This document shows, one piece after another, positions 27,016-35,836 of a stretch of 64,000 bases of DNA. A program made the translations under genes and the position numbers. The first letter of the stretch is position 1, and the number at the start of each line of letters is the position of its first letter. The notes under the pieces were generated by a model. It was not told where the DNA came from and searched no databases. It was given only the letters and a program-made list of their open reading frames with translations. Source of the DNA: Desulfobacula sp. (lineage in GTDB: Bacteria > Desulfobacterota > Desulfobacteria > Desulfobacterales > Desulfobacteraceae); contig NZ_JAQYWD010000028.1 of NCBI RefSeq assembly GCF_030145145.1, forward strand, positions 1-64,000. Reading direction: 5' to 3'.

Positions 27016-27447
27016 TTATGCTTTTTTGAAGATATAATTCAGTTGACCGTTTGACAGGACATTCGTCGCTGTTGTCATCTCCATACCGACTTTTACTTCA
27101 TCGTCAGGGATGGAACTGTCTAATCTGCCAAAGACCTTGTAATCGCCATAATCCAGAAGGGCGATTGAATACGGTAAATCCGCCTCAAAACCAATGGGGG
27201 CAAATTCCAGTTTGCTGTAAGTTCGGAGGATTCCCTTTCCTTCAACATCAAACCAGTCCATTTCCCTTGAAAGGCATTCGGCACAATCTGCTCTGGGGGG
27301 GAAATATTTTTTTCCACATCCCTTGCAGCAGGTTCCACTGACTTTACCCTCTTCAAGTTTGGTTACAAAATCGTTCACCTTTGTAATGGAGGTAAAACTA
27401 ACTGTTCCAAATTTTTTAAACCTGTCATCTACTTCTCTTTTTCCCAT
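27016..27447 (-). CDS. DUF35 OB-fold/Zn-ribbon acyl-CoA-associated protein
   Basis: 143 aa. The zinc ribbon is GTCCKGCGKKYFPPRADCAEC (about 37-56; four cysteines as CxxC...CxxC), followed by the OB-fold (GKGILRTYSKLEFAP, YSIALLDYGDYKVFGRLD). Such proteins pair with thiolase-like enzymes and are needed for their activity in archaeal and bacterial acyl-CoA systems. It starts 3 bp after the thiolase stop, and its ribosome site GGGAGGT overlaps the last thiolase codons. Confidence 0.88.
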   Translation of the reverse strand: MGKREVDDRFKKFGTVSFTSITKVNDFVTKLEEGKVSGTCCKGCGKKYFPPRADCAECLSREMDWFDVEGKGILRTYSKLEFAPIGFEADLPYSIALLDYGDYKVFGRLDSSIPDDEVKVGMEMTTATNVLSNGQLNYIFKKA

Positions 27448-27450
27448 TAT

Positions 27451-28617
27451 CTACCTCCCAAAAATGGTGACATTACCATACAGACCCACGCCACCGATGT
27501 TATGGACCAATCCGAATTCAGGATCTTTTACCTGCATTTCACCTGCCTCGCCTCTCAACTGGAGAACGATCGTTCTCATTTGTGATCCACCGGTAGCGCC
27601 GATGGGATGGCCCTTTGAGAGCAGTCCACCGTCTACGTTAACAGGAATACTTCCCTCTTTGTAGGTTTCCTTGCTCTTGATCAGGTCTTTTCCCTCACCC
27701 GGCTTTGCAAAGCCAAGATTTTCATAGGCCATCATCTCTGCGATGGTAAAACAGTCATGGACCTCGGCAACATTAATGTGCTGTGGTGTAATGCCGGCCA
27801 TTTTGTATGCTTCAGCACCTGCCAGTTCACCGGCTGTGAGCCCTGAGAAAACGTCTCTGCCTGCAAGGTTTACCGTGGTGGATGCAGCGCCGATACCCCT
27901 GATCCATACCGGTTTTTTGGCGAACCGCTTCGTCATTTCTTCATTTCCCAGGATAATACAGGAACTTCCATCAGCATTTGCACAACAATCCCCAACCCGA
28001 AGGGGGCTTGCAACAGGATTTGACATGGGACTTTTGGGATCATGGAACATTTCAAAGGTGACGGGTTTGCGGTATACTGCCTTTTCATTAATTTGACCGT
28101 ATGTAGCTGATTTTACACGGATAAGCGCCAGATCATCCGGCGTAGTCCCATATTTTGCCATATGGCCCTGGGCGTACATGGCATAATAGGCCGGCATCAT
28201 TGTCCCAAACGGACTTTCCCACTGGATATCAGCCCCTCGACCCATTCTTTCCTGTGATTCAGCTGATGAAATTTCAGACATCTTCTGGAAACCAACAACG
28301 GCAACCACATCATGAAGCCCGGATTCAATGAGCGCATACGCCAGCTTAACGCCCGTGCTGCTTGAAGAACACAGGGTTTCCACATAGAATGTGGGCTGGG
28401 GGGTCATCCCCAGATATTCTGCCATTACGCCTGCTGCTGAACGCTGTTTATCATATTCCGGGGAAGAACAAACGACAGACGCTTTGATATCTGTTGTTTT
28501 GATCTGCGCATCTTTTAAAGCATCACTGAATCCTTCAAACGCCAGCTCTTTAATCGAACCCGGGTAGCCTCGAACAAAGGAACTTTGGCCGACTCCAATA
28601 ACTCCTACTTTACCCAT
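27451..28617 (-). CDS. Thiolase-family protein (SCP-x type)
   Basis: 388 aa from ATG 28617 with AGGAGG upstream; a longer frame to 28701 has no signal. The thiolase fold is clear: the nucleophile-region TLCSSSSTGVKLAYALI carries the cysteine, VAEVHDCFTIAEMMAYENLG the HDCF motif of SCP2-type thiolases, and GGLLSKGHPIGATGGSQM the GHP motif. This class is usually coupled to a DUF35 partner as here and can act in acetyl-CoA acetyltransfer or acyl-CoA degradation. The substrate is not deducible. Confidence 0.9.
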   Translation of the reverse strand: MGKVGVIGVGQSSFVRGYPGSIKELAFEGFSDALKDAQIKTTDIKASVVCSSPEYDKQRSAAGVMAEYLGMTPQPTFYVETLCSSSSTGVKLAYALIESGLHDVVAVVGFQKMSEISSAESQERMGRGADIQWESPFGTMMPAYYAMYAQGHMAKYGTTPDDLALIRVKSATYGQINEKAVYRKPVTFEMFHDPKSPMSNPVASPLRVGDCCANADGSSCIILGNEEMTKRFAKKPVWIRGIGAASTTVNLAGRDVFSGLTAGELAGAEAYKMAGITPQHINVAEVHDCFTIAEMMAYENLGFAKPGEGKDLIKSKETYKEGSIPVNVDGGLLSKGHPIGATGGSQMRTIVLQLRGEAGEMQVKDPEFGLVHNIGGVGLYGNVTIFGR

Positions 28618-28846
28618 AAATAACCTCCTACAAAAATTTCTTGGAAAGTTAACAGTCTCCGCCGGAATCCGAAATTCGAATGTGTTATCACTGCTTTGCA
28701 AGCTAACGGGCGGGGAGCTGCAATTGTTTTAATCATATATCAAACAGAAAAGAAGTATAGGGCATGGAGACTGACGGGTCAAGTCAAAAGGAAACTTGAT
28801 GTGTAAATCCTTTGAATGAAGTTAAACATCACCCCCCAGATAACGG

Positions 28847-29311
28847 CTAATGATGGGAATAATATGGGGCTAACGCTTCTAGGGTTTTCTGAAGCGCCAG
28901 TGCATATTTTTCATCGGCATTCTGTTTGGCCGCCATGGCAGCAACAATAACGGCATGGTGTTTTTTCAGCCGTTCCACATAATCGGTCTGACTGGTTTTA
29001 ACCCGCTGGGTCAAAAAATAATCGCTGATGGTGGCAATCACTCGCTGGGCATGCACTTCCTTATTCATTACCCAGCGAACCAGTTGATTTTGGGATTGTG
29101 CATCTGTTTTACCGGATAATGTTGCGATCAATTTGCACGATTTTAATACCGTGGCTGTGTCTTCCAGCATTTGGTCTACTCTTGCCGCATCATTATAAAT
29201 TCCGCAGGGTATCTGACAATGGGCAGATGCTGTCGTTAAAAAAAATGCAATTGTGAGACCCCAAACCGCCAAAACAGATACCAACATCTTTTTAAACCAT
29301 ACTTTTTTCAT
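28847..29311 (-). CDS. sodN: Exported nickel superoxide dismutase
   Basis: 154 aa from ATG 29311 (AAGGAG, 6-nt spacer). A signal peptide (KKMLVSVLAVWGLTIAFFLT) ends in TASA directly before the nickel hook HCQIPCGIY. Cleavage after residue 30 would expose His31 as the new N-terminal His1, with C32 and C36 as Ni ligands, exactly as the mature enzyme requires. The remainder is the four-helix bundle (KEVHAQRVIATISDYFL). It converts superoxide to oxygen and peroxide in the periplasm. Cytoplasmic Ni-SODs need a dedicated protease, which this form would not. Confidence 0.93.
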   Translation of the reverse strand: MKKVWFKKMLVSVLAVWGLTIAFFLTTASAHCQIPCGIYNDAARVDQMLEDTATVLKSCKLIATLSGKTDAQSQNQLVRWVMNKEVHAQRVIATISDYFLTQRVKTSQTDYVERLKKHHAVIVAAMAAKQNADEKYALALQKTLEALAPYYSHH

Positions 29312-29588
29312 ATCCAACTCCTTGTTTGATGTAACCGTTAATATATGAAACTCAACGTTCGGTCTTTGGCGCTACTGGATGGGGGCATGCTTTTTTTAAG
29401 GTGCTTTTTATCCGTTTTTCATGACCAGATGAACAAATAGTGCCATGAGGAAAGCCTGCCACCCCAATATAATGGCCAACGTTGAAAGTTGAGTATAAAA
29501 TAAGCGTGGAAATCCAATTGTGCAAGTCACTTTTTCATGCTTTTTCAGCAGTGTGCGGTCAATTGATTTCAGCCAGGTACACTATCCG

Positions 29589-30767
29589 TTATACAGTTGT
29601 GGTGGTTATATATTCCTTCAGGTCTGAATCCAGTATGTGTTTCAGCTCGATAAAATTGTCTTCCCGGGTTTCCGCAAACAAAAACCCAAAGACAGGGTAG
29701 GTTTTATAATTAATTTTTCTTAATTCCATTGGCGTTTCAAAATTTGAAACCAATTTTTCATAATCAAATGATGTGATCTCTTGTCCGTCAATGCCGGTTG
29801 AATTGTCCAATACAATAATACTGAACAGTTTGCCGTCTTTCCCCTTGAGGCGTTCAGGCCAATCTGGTTTTTTTTGGGCATAATAATACAGGTAGGGATT
29901 AAATCCATAGGCCCGGCAGGTGATATCCGGGGTCGTACACCACCCGCCAAACCGCATCGGGTTGACTTCTATGGGCACTAATGTTCCATCCTTGTCCCGC
30001 CTCAATTCCATATGTATGGGAAAATTTCTTACGCCGGACAGCCGGCCGATTTTTCCGACAAAATCTGTAAATTCTTCCAGGTTGGTTTCAATAATCTTTT
30101 TAGATGAACTGTAAACCCTGTCACTGACATCGGTATCCGAAGAAAATGTATGGTTAAAAATGCCGACAATAACCGGTTCACCCATGGAATTATAATAGGC
30201 ATCCACTGCAAATTCATCGCCATTGATACACTGCTCAATAATAAAGGAATGGATGTTTAATACCGCTTCCGGGTATAAATCCTTAATTTGGTCTGTTTCT
30301 GCAATGATGGCATCAATGGTGCTTTCCCACTCCTCGTAATGGGAAACCTTATACACCCCCATACTGAAAAATCCCACAGCAGGCTTGATGATAATGGGTA
30401 GTGGAATCTGGTCAAACTGAATCTTTTTCAACTGCTCAACCCGAACCGCTTTAAAGTAAAAATCTGGGAAAAGGGGCTTGATCAGCTCGCGAAATTTCAC
30501 TTTGTTTTTGAACAACTCAATTTTTTCAGGCAGATGGCTGAAGGCCAAATGCCTGGATATCCAGCCGATTGAATTTTCAGATGTTGTATAGATGATCGGA
30601 TTGACTGTCTCTTGAATCCTTTTTATCGCCTGGGTTTCACTGATCATGGGTGTTCCGCTGTAAAGATCTAAATTTTTGGCGATATCGGTACCAACGACAG
30701 GGATGGCATTGTCCCTGAGCGTTTGTTTTAAAAAGTCAGAGATGTATGGTTTGTCTACAAAAAACAT
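29589..30767 (-). CDS. ATP-grasp enzyme of unknown substrate
   Basis: 392 aa. The ATP-grasp fold is shown by KFRELIKPLFPDFYFKAVRV, the ATP-binding IPLPIIIKPAVGFFSMGVYK, SFIIEQCINGDEFAVDAY and the metal site IHMELRRDKDGTLVPIEVNP. This enzyme class joins a carboxylate, via acyl phosphate, to an amine or thiol. The stop of the upstream FTCD gene lies 10 bp before it, so the two are co-transcribed. The C-terminal about 90 residues match nothing I know. No substrate can be inferred with confidence. Confidence 0.82.
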   Translation of the reverse strand: MFFVDKPYISDFLKQTLRDNAIPVVGTDIAKNLDLYSGTPMISETQAIKRIQETVNPIIYTTSENSIGWISRHLAFSHLPEKIELFKNKVKFRELIKPLFPDFYFKAVRVEQLKKIQFDQIPLPIIIKPAVGFFSMGVYKVSHYEEWESTIDAIIAETDQIKDLYPEAVLNIHSFIIEQCINGDEFAVDAYYNSMGEPVIVGIFNHTFSSDTDVSDRVYSSSKKIIETNLEEFTDFVGKIGRLSGVRNFPIHMELRRDKDGTLVPIEVNPMRFGGWCTTPDITCRAYGFNPYLYYYAQKKPDWPERLKGKDGKLFSIIVLDNSTGIDGQEITSFDYEKLVSNFETPMELRKINYKTYPVFGFLFAETREDNFIELKHILDSDLKEYITTTTV

Positions 30768-30777
30768 AATATTTACC

Positions 30778-32400
30778 TTATTCTTTACGGGTTTCCAGAA
30801 TTTCCAGGACCTTTTTACATTGATGCCCTGCCCTTGTGTTTATATCTTCGGCCCGTTTCAGGGTCTTTTTTTTGAACGGCTGGTCGGTGATGTCCGCCAT
30901 ATTGATCAGGACATTTTTATACGCCCCCCAGATGCCGGTTTCCAGGGCCTTTGCCCCCACTTCAACATCAGATCTGGATGCGATATTACCATATCGGGCA
31001 ACCCCTGCCATGGCCTCCCAGGCAGCATCAGCAAGGGTCATGGTGGTCAAGGGAACATCAATGGCTTTTTTCAGGCCCTGCTGCAGTTTTTCACGCTTTT
31101 GTTCCTTTTGCGCCGGGGTATCTTCAGGCAGGCGAAGGGCTTCCACATAGTCAATAAAGGCATGGGTATCCGCATCGATCATGGAAATCAGGGCGTTGGC
31201 TGCCGTATGCAGGGGAGGAACCAGTTCCCGCATCCTTGAATCAAGGGCTTCAAATTTACGAACCCCCAGGGTCAGTTTGGCCACCATAGAGCCAAGCCCC
31301 GAACCCATGGCTGCAATGGCCGCAGAGACCGAACCGCCGCCCGGCGCTGAACTTCTTGAGGCCACCTGTTCAATAAACTGTCTCACCGTCAAGCCTGCCA
31401 GGGGCTCTTTTTTTTCTTCGGCAATGATATACTCGATAATTTTTTCTTTTGGGTTGAACGGGGCAACGGAATTCAGGCCCAGCCGCTCAATGGCCAGCCT
31501 CACTTTCTGGTCTTCCTCCAGGACAAAAAGGTTCTCTCGTTCAATATAATACGCCGCCGCCATGAGCAGGGCTTCCAGGGGGACCACCCCCACAATTTCA
31601 GATCCGGTAACGGCCACCTTCAATTTTTTTGCATCTTTTTTAACTTCTTCAAACAGCATATGGGGAGGGGTAATGTGATAATTCTCCAGGTTAACCGTGA
31701 CCTGGGCAAGATTATAGTCATCCACATACCATCCCATGCCCTTGACCGCTTTGAGTCTTCCGGGTTCAGCCGGACCGCGGCCGTCCTCCCGTAAATTCAG
31801 GGCAATCCTATGGGCCTGATTGGGGGTGGATAAGAGATTGACGTTATAGGCAATCAGAAAAGACCGGGCACCGGTTACGGTTGCCCCCCACTCGGGGATA
31901 AATTCACCCGGCCCGAAATCCGGCTGCCACGCTTTGGTACGGATCCTGTCTTTTATGCCTTCGTACTGCCCTTCCCTGATCTGGGGCAGTTTTTTGCGAT
32001 AATCAAGGGTGGCGGATGCTTCATACAGGTAAATGGGAATACCCAGTTCCGCTGCCGCGCGCCTGCCAAATGCCCTGGAAATTTCAACACACTCTTCCAT
32101 GGTCACACCCGCCACAGGAATAAACGGGCAGACATCCAGGGCACCCATGCGATGGTGTTCCCCCTGGTGGGTTCTCATATCGATTTTTTGCCTGGCCACC
32201 CGGGCGGCGTTCAAGGCCCCTTCCAGAACCGCATCCGGGGATCCCACAAAGGTATAGACGGTTCTGTTGGTGGCGTGTCCGGAATCGACATCCAGAACCC
32301 GGCAGTCCTGGGTCTGCCCAATGGCATCGGTTATGGCATCTATGGTTTCTTTGTTTCTGCCTTCACTGAAATTCGGTACACACTCGACTATTTTTTTCAT
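30778..32400 (-). CDS. ftcD: Bifunctional glutamate formiminotransferase / formimino-THF cyclodeaminase
   Basis: 540 aa fusion. Residues 1-300 are the formiminotransferase (VECVPNFSEGRN, THQGEHHRMGALDVCPFIPV, NVNLLSTPNQAHRIALNLRE, GMGWYVDDYNLAQVTVNL). Residues 330-540 are the cyclodeaminase helical domain (SSAPGGGSVSAAIAAMGSGLG, RYGNIASRSDVEVGAKALET). Together they pass the formimino group of histidine breakdown to THF and release ammonia, feeding the C1-THF pool. No hutU/hutI/hutH genes are in the window. The same enzyme can channel one-carbon units for a Wood-Ljungdahl-type pathway, which would suit this organism. Confidence 0.94.
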   Translation of the reverse strand: MKKIVECVPNFSEGRNKETIDAITDAIGQTQDCRVLDVDSGHATNRTVYTFVGSPDAVLEGALNAARVARQKIDMRTHQGEHHRMGALDVCPFIPVAGVTMEECVEISRAFGRRAAAELGIPIYLYEASATLDYRKKLPQIREGQYEGIKDRIRTKAWQPDFGPGEFIPEWGATVTGARSFLIAYNVNLLSTPNQAHRIALNLREDGRGPAEPGRLKAVKGMGWYVDDYNLAQVTVNLENYHITPPHMLFEEVKKDAKKLKVAVTGSEIVGVVPLEALLMAAAYYIERENLFVLEEDQKVRLAIERLGLNSVAPFNPKEKIIEYIIAEEKKEPLAGLTVRQFIEQVASRSSAPGGGSVSAAIAAMGSGLGSMVAKLTLGVRKFEALDSRMRELVPPLHTAANALISMIDADTHAFIDYVEALRLPEDTPAQKEQKREKLQQGLKKAIDVPLTTMTLADAAWEAMAGVARYGNIASRSDVEVGAKALETGIWGAYKNVLINMADITDQPFKKKTLKRAEDINTRAGHQCKKVLEILETRKE

Positions 32401-32455
32401 GCCCGTTTCTTTCCTTTTAACTCAATTTTTAGGGTTGACCCTTTTTACATGTGAC

Positions 32456-32920
32456 TCAGGAACCGATTTTTTTCAGCAATAGTTTGTCCAGGTTTGCAGC
32501 AAACAGGTTCCGATTTTTCTGGTTGAGTGCCGGTGGACCACCGGTTTCAATACCACTTGATCGAAGGGTATCTTTGAAATTTCTCATCAAAAGAACGCCA
32601 CGAATGGTATCCCTGGAATACAACTCCCCCCGGGGATTAAGTGCGTGGCCTCTTTTTTCCAATACCTGGGCTGCCAAAGGGATATCACTTGTAATTACAA
32701 TGTCACCAGGGCGTACCCTGGTTACAATTTCATTGTCTGCTTCATCAAATCCCGATGCCACTTGAATCAGTGAAATCCATTTTGAACGGGGGATATACAT
32801 TTGCTGATTTGCGACAAGTGTCAAAAAAATACCAACCCGTTGGGCAACTTTAAACAAAATATTTTTTATCACCACAGGGCATGCATCTGCATCAACCCAT
32901 ATCCTTCTATCCCCCATCAA
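32456..32920 (-). CDS. YaiI/YqxD-family protein (DUF188)
   Basis: 154 aa. Conserved motifs are [17 protein letters not shown] at the start (acidic residues of a PIN-like fold), [30 protein letters not shown] and the [11 protein letters not shown] segment. The family is widespread, structurally PIN-like and without a proven activity. It is 55 bp upstream of, and transcribed toward, the ftcD stop region in the same direction. Confidence 0.9.
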   Translation of the reverse strand: MMGDRRIWVDADACPVVIKNILFKVAQRVGIFLTLVANQQMYIPRSKWISLIQVASGFDEADNEIVTRVRPGDIVITSDIPLAAQVLEKRGHALNPRGELYSRDTIRGVLLMRNFKDTLRSSGIETGGPPALNQKNRNLFAANLDKLLLKKIGS

Positions 32921-33079
32921 GTCCCCCGAACCAAATTAATTTAAACTATCCGCAAATATCATCCACCAGAACCGGACAACCCATTTTTATAAACTGAATC
33001 GCCCGACTTATTGTTTGTATTTGATCATGATAGATGATAATGTACTAACAAATCGAAGGCAATAAAAAAGAGGTGACAA

Positions 33080-33178
33080 ATGTCCAAATCACAAGATACA
33101 AAAAAAGCGGTAAAGAAGAAACCCTTGAAATCTGCCAAGGAAAAAAAATTAGAAAAAAAAGAAAAAAAGAAAAAATAG
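33080..33178 (+). CDS. 32-aa lysine-rich peptide
   Basis: ATG at 33080 follows GAGGTGACAA, a good ribosome site. The product has 16 lysines in 32 residues (KKAVKKKPLKSAKEKK then LEKKEKKKK) and ends at TAG. It is too short for most gene callers and has no recognisable fold. A nucleic-acid-binding or ribosome-associated role would suit its charge but is unproven. The AAA-rich end could also be fortuitous. Confidence 0.5.
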   Translation: MSKSQDTKKAVKKKPLKSAKEKKLEKKEKKKK

Positions 33179-33297
33179 CCGGTTCAAAACTGTCGGGTTC
33201 ATTCTTTCGTCGACTTTGAGTCCTTCATCTTATAATACTTCCACGTATCTTCCTTATGCCGTGAGCTAAAACAGCAATTCTCATATTAGGAACAAAT

Positions 33298-34026
33298 GTG
33301 ATTAAATCAAAAATAAAAATAAGATCCAGATATGTGCCTGCCGGCATCCGTATTCTGTATGAGGATCGGGACATCATTGTCATTGATAAGAGCTCAGGTC
33401 TTTTAAGCGTTAAAGCCAAGTACGAAAAAGAACAGACCGCTCATCAACTGCTTATAAATTACGTTAGAAAAGGCAATCCAAGGACAAAGGCCAACCTATT
33501 TGTTGTACACCGTCTGGATCGTGAGACCTCAGGCGTATTGGTCTTTGCTAAAAGTTTCAAAATTCGTGAAAAACTGGCAAGCCAATGGGACGATGTAGAA
33601 AAAAAATACCTGGCCATCGTCCATGGTAATTTAACAAAAAAAAGTGGCATCATTGAGTCTTATCTTGCTGAAGGCGAAGATTATATGATGCATTCCGTTG
33701 AGAACCCGAAAGACGGAAAGTTTGCCAAGACTAAATATACGGTAAAAAATGATTCTAAGAACTATAGTCTGCTGGAAATCGATCTTTTGACGGGTAAAAA
33801 AAATCAAATCCGTGTTCACTTGTCCGAACTTGGACATCCCATTGTCGGTGATTTAAAGTATAGTGAGAATGAGAAAGGTCGTTTGGGGTTACATGCTTTT
33901 TCCATCAAGTTTAAACATCCCTTTACGAATGAAAAAATGGCGTTTGAAACTAAAATACCCGAATTTTTCACAAACTATTTTAAGCCCCAGGGCGAAATCG
34001 GGGCTCACAAACAGCCACGATATTAA
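33298..34026 (+). CDS. RluA-family pseudouridine synthase
   Basis: 242 aa. The start GTG 33298 has AGGA 7 nt upstream. The catalytic motif HRLDRETSGVLVFAKS carries the aspartate, with ILYEDRDIIVIDKSSGLLSV before it. IDLLTGKKNQIRVHLSELGHPIVGDLKY and GLHAFSIKFKHPF complete the fold. No S4 domain is present, so the target (rRNA or tRNA) is not clear. Confidence 0.92.
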   Translation: MIKSKIKIRSRYVPAGIRILYEDRDIIVIDKSSGLLSVKAKYEKEQTAHQLLINYVRKGNPRTKANLFVVHRLDRETSGVLVFAKSFKIREKLASQWDDVEKKYLAIVHGNLTKKSGIIESYLAEGEDYMMHSVENPKDGKFAKTKYTVKNDSKNYSLLEIDLLTGKKNQIRVHLSELGHPIVGDLKYSENEKGRLGLHAFSIKFKHPFTNEKMAFETKIPEFFTNYFKPQGEIGAHKQPRY

Positions 34027-34288
34027 TTTATTTTTTTGCGATTCCGCGGCCCCTTTTCCAGGGACAGCCCCGCCCTTTCGGTTACAGTATCGCAACCTGA
34101 AATATATTAAGGAAAACCGCTTTGTATTCATCCACCCGGGAAGGGATAGACCCTTTGCTTATCTTCCCACGGCAATTGTGCCGAATCGTTTTTGCAAATA
34201 CGCGTCCATCCTGAAATCCTTTCTATTTTCTATAGGGTCAGGGACTCGGAAATAACTCTCATCAAAATCGATATCAACCGGATCTTAT

Positions 34289-35836
34289 TTACGGTTGATG
34301 TTTCAGGGATGGAAACCGGGATGCATCTGTATGGGGGTAAAACTTGGCGCCTGAAAACATATTCATAAATTCCTGGTTGACGTTCAGTTCGATATAGGTA
34401 ATGGACTGCCGGATCTTCATGATCCGTTCAAAGGCCCCGGGAGTATTCAGCAAAACTTTTGCACCGCCAAGGGAGCTGTTCTCAAGGACCTCAAAGGTTT
34501 CTAACGGGATATCCGGAAGCATGCCAATGGAGATGGCCGACACGGGATTAATAAATGAGCCGAATGTTCCTGCCACATAAAACGTGTGCAGATCTCCAAA
34601 ATCCAATCCCGCGGTATTTTTCACAATCACTTCCAGGATGGTGTACATGGCGGCCTTTGAACTGGTCAAAGAATTCAGGTCCACCTGGCTTAAACAGATG
34701 GGCTCCCCGGTGGCAGAATGCGTTTCATCCACAAGGATGAAACTCATGATCCCGTCCTGTTCCAACAGCCGGTTTTTACAGGCTGGTTTAGAAAATTTCC
34801 CCCGGATATCGATCCGTTTGGATAAAAACAGGCTCGCAGCCAGATCAATCATCCCGGAGCCGCAGATACCGATGGGCTTTTCCCCGTCCAGGGTATGGAT
34901 GGCAAGATCACCGGATTCGGGATCAATCCAGACCCTGTCGATGACCCCGGGCTTTGCGGTCATGCCCATTTTACTGACACCGCCCTCCAGGGCCGGCCCG
35001 GCAGCACCGGCACAGGCAATGAGCCAGTCCTGGTTTCCCACAACAATTTCCGCATTGGTGCCAACATCCACAAGGATGCAGGGGTCTTTTTTCCTGTCAA
35101 GGTCTGAGTAAAGAATACCGGCAATGAGATCGCCACCGAAGTAGGAGCCGATATTGGGGAAAAGAAATACCACCCCGTTTTCATTGATATCAAGGTTCAA
35201 GTTCCTTGCCAACTGTGTATCCGGTATATTCACACAGGGGATATACGGTTCTTTGATCATCTCAAACGCTTCAATCCCTAAAAACAAATGGGTCATGGCG
35301 GTATTACCGGCTGCGGTAACCAGATAAATATCTTGTTTCCGGTATCCGTGCGCTTTGCACAGTGCAGCCATATGCTGACTTACCGCCTCAATCACCAGGT
35401 GATTCAATTCCGCAAGCCCGTTATGTTTATGAGAATAATGAATCCTTGCCAGGACATCAGGCCCGATGACGGCCTGGGGATTGTCAAACCCTTTTTCACC
35501 GATCTCCTGTCCTGATTCAAGATCCATCAGGGATATCACAATTCTGGTGGTACCGATATCAATGGCCACTCCCAGGACCGGTGTGGCTGACAGGGGGTCT
35601 AAAAGGTCCACCAGTATCCAGGAATAACGGTCTTTAAACAAAACCGCCCTTGCCTGAAATGCCCATAACCTTAAATTTGACGGCAGATGCTTAAGGACAT
35701 GTAACGGCACCCGAATCTCTTCCCCGCCCAACTCATCCATAAGGGATTTTTCCAGCCGCTGGTCATCTGCCGTGTTATCGGTTAAGCTCGGGGTGTCAAC
35801 ACAGACGGTGCGAACAAACCTTTTTTTCTGCATCAT
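34289..35836 (-). CDS. RACo-like ASKHA protein without ferredoxin domain
   Basis: 515 aa. The DUF4445/RACo ASKHA core shows VAIDIGTTRIVISLMDLESG (phosphate loop), TAAGNTAMTHLFLGIE, CILVDVGTNAEIVVGNQDW, GICGSGMIDLAAS and the C-terminal FYVAGTFGSFINP. In RACo proteins this core binds ATP and activates corrinoid methyltransferase proteins by reductive reactivation. The N-terminal 80 residues carry no cysteine motif, so it lacks the 2Fe-2S ferredoxin of its upstream paralogue. It overlaps that gene by 4 nt. The two may form one complex, with the ferredoxin from only one of them. Confidence 0.88.
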   Translation of the reverse strand: MMQKKRFVRTVCVDTPSLTDNTADDQRLEKSLMDELGGEEIRVPLHVLKHLPSNLRLWAFQARAVLFKDRYSWILVDLLDPLSATPVLGVAIDIGTTRIVISLMDLESGQEIGEKGFDNPQAVIGPDVLARIHYSHKHNGLAELNHLVIEAVSQHMAALCKAHGYRKQDIYLVTAAGNTAMTHLFLGIEAFEMIKEPYIPCVNIPDTQLARNLNLDINENGVVFLFPNIGSYFGGDLIAGILYSDLDRKKDPCILVDVGTNAEIVVGNQDWLIACAGAAGPALEGGVSKMGMTAKPGVIDRVWIDPESGDLAIHTLDGEKPIGICGSGMIDLAASLFLSKRIDIRGKFSKPACKNRLLEQDGIMSFILVDETHSATGEPICLSQVDLNSLTSSKAAMYTILEVIVKNTAGLDFGDLHTFYVAGTFGSFINPVSAISIGMLPDIPLETFEVLENSSLGGAKVLLNTPGAFERIMKIRQSITYIELNVNQEFMNMFSGAKFYPHTDASRFPSLKHQP

